64,000 nt of DNA from Bacteroidales bacterium (GTDB lineage: Bacteria > Bacteroidota > Bacteroidia > Bacteroidales > UBA10428). The DNA is taken from assembly GCA_016930375.1 (NCBI GenBank), contig JAFGGU010000005.1, positions 50,806 through 114,805 of the forward strand, written 5' to 3'. The position numbers and the translations under genes were made by a program. Shown one piece after another: positions 50,795-59,902 of the stretch. Within the stretch, counting starts at the first letter, position 1; every line of letters starts with the position of its first letter. Below the pieces are notes generated by a model. It worked only from the letters and a program-made list of their open reading frames with translations. It did not search any database and was not told the origin of the DNA.

Positions 50795-51718
50795 CTAAAG
50801 CTTCTTCACCCAGTCGAACAACGGCAGCATCCATTCTTCAGGTTTAAGATTCAGGATGAACCCATGATTGCCCTTTGGCATGAGATGCATTTCGGCGGGC
50901 ACTTTCTTTTTGACCAGAGCCTGGTAAAACCGGATGCTGTTATCAACCGGCACTGCCGTATCATCGCCCGTGTGGGTAAGCCAGGTCGGAGGTGTACCGG
51001 ATGTGACCTGCAATTCATTGGAGAAAAGCTGTATTTGTTCAGCAGTCGGATTTTTACCCAGAAGGTTATTCCGCGATCCCATGTGAGTAAGGCTGTCGGT
51101 CATGCTGATCACAGGGTACACCAGGATCATAAAATCGGGCCGTAAATTTACTTTTTCAGGATTCGGTATATAGGATTTGTTGTAATGCGTGCCGGCTGTG
51201 GAAGCGAGGTGCCCTCCGGCCGAAAAACCCATGATGCCGATCCTGCCTGTATCGACTTTCCACTCTGAAGCCCGCTGCCGGACTGTCTTAATGGCTTGCT
51301 GGGCATCCTGCAGGGGGCCGATGGATTTGTCCGTCATGATGGAATCACTTGGTAACCTGTATTTCAGTACAAAGGCAGCAATGCCTCTTTGGGCGAATGC
51401 CTGGGCGATTGCCGTACCTTCGAGCCTGTAACTTTCGTGCTGGTATCCGCCTCCCGGACAAATCACCACTGCGGCTCCGGTTGCCAGGTCCAGTTGCGGA
51501 AGGAAAACAGTGAGCGTGGGTACTGATACCTTCTGGTAACCGTGCAGAATGCCCTGGTCATACACGGCGACCTCTTTCATTTTGTTAGGGATACTGTTGG
51601 GGATCTCCCCGGGGTAAAGGGGAATTACCTGCTGGGCAATTATCTGCATGGATGCGGAAAACATTAGGATGGATAAAAAAGATCTCATGGGTTTCGGGAT
51701 TTGAATATACCGGAGCAA
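50795..51718 (-). CDS. alpha/beta hydrolase, putative carbohydrate acetyl esterase
   Basis: VICPGGGYQHESY; GIMGFSAGGHLASTAGTHY; signal peptide. Confidence 0.85.
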   Translation of the reverse strand: MLRYIQIPKPMRSFLSILMFSASMQIIAQQVIPLYPGEIPNSIPNKMKEVAVYDQGILHGYQKVSVPTLTVFLPQLDLATGAAVVICPGGGYQHESYRLEGTAIAQAFAQRGIAAFVLKYRLPSDSIMTDKSIGPLQDAQQAIKTVRQRASEWKVDTGRIGIMGFSAGGHLASTAGTHYNKSYIPNPEKVNLRPDFMILVYPVISMTDSLTHMGSRNNLLGKNPTAEQIQLFSNELQVTSGTPPTWLTHTGDDTAVPVDNSIRFYQALVKKKVPAEMHLMPKGNHGFILNLKPEEWMLPLFDWVKKL

Positions 51719-51728
51719 ATGTATAAAG

Positions 51729-52877
51729 TTAATTCCTTAATTTTCCAATAACCAGCACTGGATTATCATTTTCGCCTGTTTGTTCATTCAGGATTGAAAT
51801 TCTATGCCTGACAACTTCATCAAGGTTCTTTGATTCCAGAGTTGCCTTTATCATTTTTTTCAGATCAAATGATGGATATGTGATAAAGGCAAGATCATTG
51901 TTCACAAAAACATAGTTACTCCATGGATCAATTTCTTCACGTATTCCGAAGTAGTCATTATAAAAACCTTTGATCTCAGAAACTGAATGATCCTTTTTAT
52001 TGATCCAATAACGGGTTAGTTTATCTGCATTCATACTATAAGTCTCTCCGTCGTCATTTATTTCAATTCGTGCATGTGCCTTGTTGGCCAGTAAAAAACC
52101 GGGAGCATTTACTGATATGTATACAAAATTCCCCACTTCATTGTTTTCAAAAGAAAACCGATCCTCCACGTTAAAAAAACAATAGGGCTCTATCCCGGTT
52201 CTTATAACTGTATACATCGTGTCATATTCTTTAGGCATATAGTATACATTGTTCAACACCCGTTCGATACTTGTTTGTAAACCAATACCCTTTACTTTAG
52301 GCGGAGCAATTCCATCCAGAATTCTACCTGAAGTGGACAAATAGTATAAATTGTATTCTTTATTCATGCGGGGAACCATAATCAGAACCGAATCATTTAA
52401 AACAATCATTTGGGAGATGATATTATCAACACCCGTTGGAATTCTTTTTATGGATTCATCTTTGCTGAGATTAAAAACCACTATGTGTTTTGAATCACCT
52501 CTGTGATTAATATAAAGTATATCATTGATCTTGTCCAATGCAAAGGCATCTACCCGCATAAATTCATCGGGACCTCTGCCAACCTTGGCCAAAGTTCTTA
52601 TGAACTTCCCTTTACCTGTGAATTGCAGGATCTTTTCATTATCAATTGTAATAATATACTTTTCGCTTACCAGGTAGTTCGTATATTGGCCCAGTAAAAC
52701 TTCATCCGACGTTTCCAGCCTAACCATATAGATATCAGTGATCATTTCACTCAAAAATATCTCTTTGACACTGCCTGGTTTTTGCAAATCAATTACAGGA
52801 ATTGATCTTTCCCTGGATGAACAATTGAAAAGCACTATGCAAATAGAAAAAAGGATGAATGATTTTTTATAGGTCAT
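51729..52877 (-). CDS. 6-bladed beta-propeller lipoprotein
   Basis: IVLFNCSS lipobox; ILQFTGKGKFIRTLAKVGRGPDEFMRVDAFALDKINDILYI. Confidence 0.8.
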   Translation of the reverse strand: MTYKKSFILFSICIVLFNCSSRERSIPVIDLQKPGSVKEIFLSEMITDIYMVRLETSDEVLLGQYTNYLVSEKYIITIDNEKILQFTGKGKFIRTLAKVGRGPDEFMRVDAFALDKINDILYINHRGDSKHIVVFNLSKDESIKRIPTGVDNIISQMIVLNDSVLIMVPRMNKEYNLYYLSTSGRILDGIAPPKVKGIGLQTSIERVLNNVYYMPKEYDTMYTVIRTGIEPYCFFNVEDRFSFENNEVGNFVYISVNAPGFLLANKAHARIEINDDGETYSMNADKLTRYWINKKDHSVSEIKGFYNDYFGIREEIDPWSNYVFVNNDLAFITYPSFDLKKMIKATLESKNLDEVVRHRISILNEQTGENDNPVLVIGKLRN

Positions 52878-52943
52878 TATATGCTTTTTTGAGTTTTATA
52901 CACGAAGTCGTTATTAATCCGATGCAAAGATGATCTTCCATGC

Positions 52944-55900
52944 CTATTTCGCAAATTTTAAAAACAACGGCTGATAAACCAACAATGCGATCAGTGAAAA
53001 GATCAACCCGCCAATCGTCCCTGCTGCGAAGGCAAACCAGAAAACCTGGTGCTGACCTCCCCATACAAAGGGAACCAGTCCCAGCACAGTGGACAATGTC
53101 GTCAGTATTACAGGTAGGATCTTCTGATTATAAGCCTTCAGGTACAAGGGGAGCAAGGACTGGAATGGCTTTTTGCGTCTGAGATTGTTATAGTCATTGA
53201 TGATGTATATTCCTGAATTCACTACAATGCCGCACAGTAGAATAAATGCAGCAAATCCCCCCTGGTCAAAATTGAAACCGAACAGGTAAAAGGTCAGGAA
53301 CTCCCCGATGAACGCCACCGGTATCATGGCCATGATAGCCAGGGGCTGCAGCAGCGATTCGAGCAATATGGCACAAATGAAATAAATGATCAGCACAACC
53401 AGCAGAATTAAGTAATATTGCTTTTCATCCTCATGCCACCACCAGGTATACCTGTAGTCATTTGCCTTATAACCCAGCGGAAGCAGGGACGCCGTTTCTT
53501 CAACATTACGCTTAAGAACGCGTTTTGCCAATTCACCGGGACCAATAAAATCGTAGGCCACTACAAGCCTGTACTGTTGATTAAGTCTGTAAATGTCATT
53601 CCCCATCCTTCGTTTGCTGATACTACCCATGGAGAGGAGTTTTGTAGCTTTGTCACCCGTTTCCACAGGACCGTTTCTGATCCACCAGGCGTTGTATTTT
53701 GCAGATTCACCCGATACGAGCACCACGGGTGTAACTCCATTTTCGTCATAAACCGGGTTTAATTGCTGCTGGTACAACCTGCTTTGCAGAAATGCATAAT
53801 AATCATTCAGGGTATAGTCCTGCAGGGCAAAACTACGCAGATCAACCTGCAGGTAATACTCATTCAGCACCTGTACATCCCAGTCATCTTTCACTGTAAT
53901 TTCAATTCTGCCTACCCGTTGGTTTTTTTTGAGGCGTTCAGTTAGATCGGTGGCATAGGCATACAGCTGATCGTAATTGTATCCTTCAAGCACAATCCTA
54001 TTACCCAGAAAACCAGTGTACAAGGCATTGCTGAAACCCTGTCCTACTCCATAAATTCCCCAGTCAACACCGCCCAGGTTAATGGCTTTGGCAGTTAGTG
54101 CCTCCTTCAGGTAAAAAGGGAATGAACCGTTTTCAAACTCAGGCTTGAATTGAATGACTATAGAGGCATTCCGGTAATCGGTCACCGAGGTCTGAAAGAT
54201 TTGCACTTCTTCAAACCGGCTGATGAAATTCTCCATCTTCAGCATGCCTTCGTTCAGCTGTTGCACCGTGCATCCCTCGGGCATGCTGCCATTTACATAC
54301 AAAGTAGTGCGCTGTGGTTCACTGTAAAATGAGCTGTTGTAAACGTTCTGTGTGAATAACCGCAAAGAACCGCCAAGAGCTTTTTCAGCCACCGGTCTGG
54401 CTCTCTTTTTAACCCAGTCTCCGCCGATTGTTTTATTGTACAACCTGGCAAATTGCGTTTCCTTGTCAATTTTTTCCGGTAACCAGTGAATGGGAACACC
54501 AAAACCAAGTATCAGTAAAATGATGAATGCCCATCTGTATCGCCTTGTAAATTTTATCACCTTCAGATATGCCCGGTTGAACAGGATCACCTGTTTCTTC
54601 CTTCGGAAAACTACCCGGGTAATATTCTCACGCAGGGGAAGCTTTATCATCAGCGAGGGGATAAACCAGAGGGCGATAACCATGGAGACTGCCAGGTTCA
54701 CGATCATTACCCAGGCAAAGTCGGTGAGGTTGATGCGTTGCTTTTCCTCAAGGAAGAATATAACGCACAGCGATCCGATGGTTGTTAAAGTAGCTGCGAG
54801 AATAGCCAGAAATACGGTTTTATCACGATGATACCTGAAATGATCGATCATTACAATGCTGTTGGTGATGATCATGCCAAACGAGACACTGATGCCCGCC
54901 AGGGAATACAGGTGAATCTCGAGTTTAAGCAGGTAGTAAAATATTACAGCTATGATCAGGTTTGCGAAAAGGCTAAAGGTGATCAGGGTGAGATAACGCC
55001 ACTGCCTGCTTATGACAAGCACAAAAATCAGCAGAACCACCATGGAAGCCAGGGTGCGCCAGCCTATCGTACGGAGTTCCCTGGAAAGATACACGGTGTT
55101 ATCATTGGCCAGAAGAATGGAATAACCATGCGCCAGGTCCAGGCGCAGCTTTTCGATTTCTTCCTTCACCTTTTTGCTTACCTGTAAGGTATTGGCCCCG
55201 TCTTCGGCATAAACGACCATGAAAATGGCATTCAATCCATTGATCCTGTAATAATTCGAAGGTTGTTGCTCGCGGTAACGCACTGTTGCAACATCGCCAA
55301 GATGAATGATACGGCCATTGGCAGCGGTAACGGGAATGTCCTGCCATTCACGCTCTGTGGATCCCGAGTTTTGCAATACTACCCTTATCTCATTGACTCC
55401 GGTAACTTCCTGCCAGTCCTCACCCACACCGGCAATATCACGCCTGAAAAATGTGTTAATGGCAGAAGCCAGATTATTAACATCTATGCCCAACGTGTGA
55501 AGCTTCACGGGATCATAGGTGATTGCCCATTCGAACAGGGTGGCCCCGTACACGGCAACCTCATTCACTCCTCTAATCGCCGATAATTTCGGAACCAGGT
55601 TATTCTCGGCGTATTGTTGTATGAAAAACGGACTGGCACTGGCGTTCAGTGTATAGGTAAGAACAGCTGTTCTTCTCCTGCCTCCCGATCCTACCGACAG
55701 TTGCGGGTAAGTCACCTGTTTTGGCAATTCCTTATAAACCCTTCGTATTAGGGTGGCAACCTCAAAGCGAACAGCATCCAGACTGGCATTTTTCTTGAAA
55801 GTAAGATCAATGGTACCGCTTCCCTTTGATGATATGGAAGATATATCTTTCAATCCCTTCACCGCGCTGAACACTCCTTCTAGCTTTGAAGTAACCTCCT

Positions 55901-56072
55901 GTTCAATGATCCTTGCCGATGCATCGGGCCAGTAATAAGTGACATGGATGGCAGGTTCGGAACGCGACGGGCTCAGTTGCACGTTAAGCAACGGAACCAG
56001 TCCCAGTCCGACGAGCATTAGTACTACTGACCAGATCAGTACTGAAAAAGCCGACAACTTAGATTTTGACAT
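52944..56072 (-). CDS. RND-family efflux transporter permease (AcrB/CusA-like)
   Basis: About 1040 aa, GIIVNSGIYIINDYNNLRR and GMIITNSIVMIDHFRYHRD, tandem with a second RND. Confidence 0.9.
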   Translation of the reverse strand: MSKSKLSAFSVLIWSVVLMLVGLGLVPLLNVQLSPSRSEPAIHVTYYWPDASARIIEQEVTSKLEGVFSAVKGLKDISSISSKGSGTIDLTFKKNASLDAVRFEVATLIRRVYKELPKQVTYPQLSVGSGGRRRTAVLTYTLNASASPFFIQQYAENNLVPKLSAIRGVNEVAVYGATLFEWAITYDPVKLHTLGIDVNNLASAINTFFRRDIAGVGEDWQEVTGVNEIRVVLQNSGSTEREWQDIPVTAANGRIIHLGDVATVRYREQQPSNYYRINGLNAIFMVVYAEDGANTLQVSKKVKEEIEKLRLDLAHGYSILLANDNTVYLSRELRTIGWRTLASMVVLLIFVLVISRQWRYLTLITFSLFANLIIAVIFYYLLKLEIHLYSLAGISVSFGMIITNSIVMIDHFRYHRDKTVFLAILAATLTTIGSLCVIFFLEEKQRINLTDFAWVMIVNLAVSMVIALWFIPSLMIKLPLRENITRVVFRRKKQVILFNRAYLKVIKFTRRYRWAFIILLILGFGVPIHWLPEKIDKETQFARLYNKTIGGDWVKKRARPVAEKALGGSLRLFTQNVYNSSFYSEPQRTTLYVNGSMPEGCTVQQLNEGMLKMENFISRFEEVQIFQTSVTDYRNASIVIQFKPEFENGSFPFYLKEALTAKAINLGGVDWGIYGVGQGFSNALYTGFLGNRIVLEGYNYDQLYAYATDLTERLKKNQRVGRIEITVKDDWDVQVLNEYYLQVDLRSFALQDYTLNDYYAFLQSRLYQQQLNPVYDENGVTPVVLVSGESAKYNAWWIRNGPVETGDKATKLLSMGSISKRRMGNDIYRLNQQYRLVVAYDFIGPGELAKRVLKRNVEETASLLPLGYKANDYRYTWWWHEDEKQYYLILLVVLIIYFICAILLESLLQPLAIMAMIPVAFIGEFLTFYLFGFNFDQGGFAAFILLCGIVVNSGIYIINDYNNLRRKKPFQSLLPLYLKAYNQKILPVILTTLSTVLGLVPFVWGGQHQVFWFAFAAGTIGGLIFSLIALLVYQPLFLKFAK

Positions 56073-56080
56073 TCAGTTCT

Positions 56081-56237
56081 TTTGTTTCAAATGGTTTCAG
56101 GTTGTTTCAGATTGTTTCAGAGTGTTTCAGATTGTTTCAGGTTGTTTCAGATTGTTTCAGATTGTTTATTTGATTTTGAAACCACATGAAACCACATGAA
56201 ACCACATGAAACAATATGAAACCATATGTAACTATTT
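56081..56237. repeat. 10-bp tandem array TTTCAG(G/A)TTG, short AT loop, inverted-type array GAAACCACAT; hairpin element 1
   Basis: Left arm 56081-56168, right arm six 10-bp units 56178-56237; last unit GTAACTATTT contains the stop codon of the 56232-59288 gene. Confidence 0.97.
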
Positions 56238-59200
56238 TCTTAAATAATAATAACCTAGTGGTACCACATACAAACTCACCACCGTCCCCACAATCATCCC
56301 GCCTATAATCGTCAGCGCCATAGGCTTTTGCAGATCAGCGCCAATGCCGCCGAAGAACAGCAAGGGCAGGAGGGCAAGTATGGCGGTTAAGGCTGTCATC
56401 ACAATAGGTTTCAATCTACGCTGACCACCAACCATCAGGGCTTTCATCAGCGGATATCCTTCTTTCATCAGCTGGTTGAAAGTATCAACTTTCAGGATCG
56501 AGTCGTTGATCACCACCCCGCTCATCACCACAATTCCGATCATCGACATGAGGTTGATTCCCTCTCCGAAAAGCTTCAGAAAAATGAAAGCCCCGAACAG
56601 GTCAACCGGAATTTCGAGTAACACGATCAGTGGAAGCGTAAGCGATTCAAATTGTGAGGCCAGGATAAAATAGAGCAATGCCAGCGAAATGGTGAAAATG
56701 ACGATCAACTGTTTCAGCAAAGTCCGGTTTGAGAAAAAGGAACCCGTAAATCCTGCCTCAAACCTTCCCTTTTTGACAAGCGTTTCACGCACTTCCGCTT
56801 GTGTTTTGCGCACCTCTCCGGCGGGTACCTCTACCGAAACGGGATAATATTCACCTTCCTGACCGGCAATGATAGTTTTCAGGTCAATGCCCGATTCTTC
56901 CTTCAGCAGGATGTTCAGGGGAATCTCTGCATTCTTTTTGTTCGAAACGGTAAGACCGGCAATGACATCACGTATATACCCCGGCTTTTCTCCTAAAATA
57001 ACAGGTACGAAGTTTTGGTTTCCGGTGATCAGCATGAGTTCATTTTCCCTGAAAGCACGCCTGAGCGCACCAAAAACCTGATCATAGGTAACTTCATACA
57101 AGGCAAGCAACGAGGCATCGGCCCTGAGGACCATTTGTTCCTGCCATATAATATCGCTTATGCTTGTGCCGGGCAATGCATCCTGCAGATCATCCACCGC
57201 ATCTTTGAGATACTGGTTTCCTGCAGTGCCAAAGTCACCGGTAGCCCTGAGTCTCACCATGAGCGGCGGCTGATCGTCTCCAAAAAGCTGATCGAAGATG
57301 TTACCAGCATCCTCAAAGGTATAACCTGCTTGTCTGAAGTTCTTCCCCAGTGCACTTTCGATGCTGACAAACACCGAATCAAGGGCAGCCGGTGTTTTGG
57401 CTTTCAGATATACAAGGGCTTCTGATCCGGATTTGGGGGCATTGTGATCGAGCAGGAACTGCTGTTCACCAATGATGCATGAATTGTGAATAAGGTGATC
57501 TCTGACTTCAGCGATGATCTCTTGCACCCTCCTGTTATTCTCCCCGATATTTATTCGTTCATTCCAGTCGATCCTCAATATGGTTTCATCCCTAACGATC
57601 GGGGGAAGCTTGGTTTTTTCGAGGTTCAGAAAAAGAACAACTGCCCCGGCCAGCATGAATATAACAACTAATATACCGGATACTTGGTGCCTCATTACAT
57701 ATTTAAAACCTTTCTCATATAGCTTTCCGTAGTCGAGCTCATTGACCCGTCGCAACATGCCGCTTAGTTCGCCCGGCTTGCCGTTCTGAAACATCAGTTT
57801 GTAATAAACAGGTAAAACTGTAACTCCAATGAAGAGTGAAACAAACTGGCTGATGGTAATGGCAACCGCCTGATCGTAAAACAAAGCCCCGGTGATTCCC
57901 CCGATGAAAATGAGCGGGATATAAACGGCACAGGTTGTGAATACGGCGCTGAGCATAGGTCGGAATACCTCGTTGGTACCGTTAATGCATGCTACATCAA
58001 GGTTGCTTCCCCGTTCCCGGTGTTGAGAGATGTTGTCGATCACAACAATCGAATTATCAGTCATAATGCTGATGCCCAGCACCAGTCCGGCAAGCGAAAC
58101 CACATTCAGGGAAATTCCGGCCAACTGAAAAAACAGGAGTGATATGATGAGAGCAGCGGGAATGGTAATCCCCACAAGCCAGGGTGACTTGTAATTTTTA
58201 AGAAAGAGGAACATCACGATGAAAGCTAAAAATGCGCCCAGGTAGAGGCTTTGACTGAGATTCCGTATTGAAAAATCAAGAAGTTGGGTCTGATCGCGGG
58301 TTACCGTGAATTCGATATTGGGATAATCAGTCCGGAATATTTCCGTAAGGGCTTTCAATTCCTTTTTCAGTTCGCTCATCCGGGCGTCCGACTGCTTAAT
58401 AATGGCCATGGTTACAGCATCCTGGCCATCAGAAACTACCATGCCCTTTCTATTTTGCGGATGCTGTACAACTGTTGCGATATCTTTTAGCTGTACCAGA
58501 CGATCATTGTTTTTCAGGTAGATATCGGCAATGTCTTGCCGGGTTTTAATCTCATTGCCAAAACGGACATTATACTGGTACTGGCCGTCCTGTATCAATA
58601 AATTACCGAGACTCATGTTATTTTCTGCCAGTACATTTTCAATATCGGGGATGCTTATGCCGAGGCCCTCGAGCTTGCGCGTATCAGGCAGTATCAGAAT
58701 TTCCGGGAACACCTGTCCGCTGATATCGGCAATCGCTACCTGCGGCAGCTGTTCAATCCTTTTCCGGATCACTTGTCCCGCAAAGTTGCTGAGGTCTGCG
58801 AATTCCTGTGAAACCGGGAAAAGTTCATCCCTGGCTGTACTTTGAAGCGGTGGCCTTTTCAGTGTCAGGTTAAGGTAAAACACCGGGATATCCGTGGCGC
58901 TGGCCTTGATCACGCGAGGCCGGTCGACCGACACCGGAAGGCTGGCCATTCCGCGGTCGATTTTCTCGTTCACCTCAATAAAGGCATAGTCGATATGGGT
59001 GCCGTAATCGAAGTCGAGTTTGATTACCGCACTACCGTCACGCGTCTCGCTTTTAATATCCGCCAGGTGCGCCACCTGCATCAGCTGCAACCTGAATTGG
59101 CTGACAATGGCATTCTCGAGTTCCCTTGCCGACAAGCTTTCCGCACTCACATGCACCGTAATTTTAGGAATATCAACATCCGGCATTAATGATACGGGTA

Positions 59201-59288
59201 AACGGAGCGTAGCAATGATCCCTAGAGCCAGGAGCGCGATAAAGGTCATTGTTACGGCAATAGGCTTATTTATTAAGAATCGGACCAT
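56232..59288 (-). CDS. RND-family efflux transporter permease (AcrB/MdtB-like)
   Basis: About 1018 aa, GISIMTDNSIVVIDNISQHRERG, GVVINDSILKVDTFNQLM. Confidence 0.92.
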   Translation of the reverse strand: MVRFLINKPIAVTMTFIALLALGIIATLRLPVSLMPDVDIPKITVHVSAESLSARELENAIVSQFRLQLMQVAHLADIKSETRDGSAVIKLDFDYGTHIDYAFIEVNEKIDRGMASLPVSVDRPRVIKASATDIPVFYLNLTLKRPPLQSTARDELFPVSQEFADLSNFAGQVIRKRIEQLPQVAIADISGQVFPEILILPDTRKLEGLGISIPDIENVLAENNMSLGNLLIQDGQYQYNVRFGNEIKTRQDIADIYLKNNDRLVQLKDIATVVQHPQNRKGMVVSDGQDAVTMAIIKQSDARMSELKKELKALTEIFRTDYPNIEFTVTRDQTQLLDFSIRNLSQSLYLGAFLAFIVMFLFLKNYKSPWLVGITIPAALIISLLFFQLAGISLNVVSLAGLVLGISIMTDNSIVVIDNISQHRERGSNLDVACINGTNEVFRPMLSAVFTTCAVYIPLIFIGGITGALFYDQAVAITISQFVSLFIGVTVLPVYYKLMFQNGKPGELSGMLRRVNELDYGKLYEKGFKYVMRHQVSGILVVIFMLAGAVVLFLNLEKTKLPPIVRDETILRIDWNERINIGENNRRVQEIIAEVRDHLIHNSCIIGEQQFLLDHNAPKSGSEALVYLKAKTPAALDSVFVSIESALGKNFRQAGYTFEDAGNIFDQLFGDDQPPLMVRLRATGDFGTAGNQYLKDAVDDLQDALPGTSISDIIWQEQMVLRADASLLALYEVTYDQVFGALRRAFRENELMLITGNQNFVPVILGEKPGYIRDVIAGLTVSNKKNAEIPLNILLKEESGIDLKTIIAGQEGEYYPVSVEVPAGEVRKTQAEVRETLVKKGRFEAGFTGSFFSNRTLLKQLIVIFTISLALLYFILASQFESLTLPLIVLLEIPVDLFGAFIFLKLFGEGINLMSMIGIVVMSGVVINDSILKVDTFNQLMKEGYPLMKALMVGGQRRLKPIVMTALTAILALLPLLFFGGIGADLQKPMALTIIGGMIVGTVVSLYVVPLGYYYLRK

Positions 59289-59290
59289 GG

Positions 59291-59390
59291 TTTTGTTTGA
59301 GGTGGTTTCAGGTTGTTTCAGAGTGTTTCAGATTGTTTCAGAGTGTTTCAGAGTGTTTCAGAGTGTTTCAGAGTGTTTCAGGTTGTTTTG
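59291..59390. repeat. left arm (ten 10-bp units) of split hairpin element 2
   Basis: Ten consecutive 10-bp units (G(G/A)(T/G)TGTTTCA); overlaps the stop codon and last codons of the four-helix-bundle ORF. Confidence 0.97.
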
Positions 59391-59773
59391 AATTTTGTGC
59401 CATTAAAAGCTGATTGCTTCAAATAAGACATCATGTTACTGATCTTGGTGCTCAGCTGCAGTAATTTATTTTTCATTTCGATTAACTGATCCTCAGTAAT
59501 ATAAGAATAATCAAATGCCCTGTATAATTGAGATCGGGTCTCTCCGGCTGATCCTTTAGAAAAAGATAAAAACTGCCCAAATTCCTTTTTGCCATCTCTT
59601 TCAAAACCTTCAGCAATATTGTCCATAATGGAACCACTTGATCTTTTAATCTGATCCACTAGTGAGAAATCATTTTTAAATGGTTTTGTATTTGTCAGAA
59701 GATAAATATCATGACAAATAGATCGTGCAATTTTCCATATCTCTAAATCTTCAAATCTGCTAACGGTTGACAT
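59378..59773 (-). CDS. four-helix-bundle protein (S23 / 23S rRNA intervening-sequence family, TIGR02436-like)
   Basis: FEDLEIWKIARSICHDIY, LVDQIKRSSGSIMDNIAEGFERDGKKEFGQFLSFSKGSAGETRSQLYRAFD. Confidence 0.92.
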   Translation of the reverse strand: MSTVSRFEDLEIWKIARSICHDIYLLTNTKPFKNDFSLVDQIKRSSGSIMDNIAEGFERDGKKEFGQFLSFSKGSAGETRSQLYRAFDYSYITEDQLIEMKNKLLQLSTKISNMMSYLKQSAFNGTKFKTT

Positions 59774-59813
59774 GTTTGTATTATATTACTTTGAATTACT
59801 GATTATTATCTAT

Positions 59814-59902
59814 GAACAATATGAAACCACCTGAAACTACATGAAACCACCTGAAACCACCTGAAACCCTCTGAAACCACATGAAACTATATGCAACTAT
59901 TT
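59814..59902. repeat. right arm (one degenerate plus eight 10-bp GAAACCACCT-type units) of split hairpin element 2
   Basis: Units from 59823 every 10 bp; last unit GCAACTATTT contains the stop codon of the adaptor gene. Confidence 0.97.

Noticed and set aside
20502-51718. Confident assignment as an ulvan PUL
   Set aside because: Rhamnosidases and sulfatases fit, but no ulvan lyase (PL24/25/28/40) or GH105/GH88 is visible; substrate left open.
59378-59773. Diversity-generating retroelement based on the Avd-like four-helix bundle
   Set aside because: No reverse transcriptase ORF and no template/variable repeat pair with adenine-specific differences seen in the window.
59291-59902. A genuine 23S rRNA intervening sequence
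   Set aside because: No rRNA sequence flanks it; neighbours are RND efflux coding genes.
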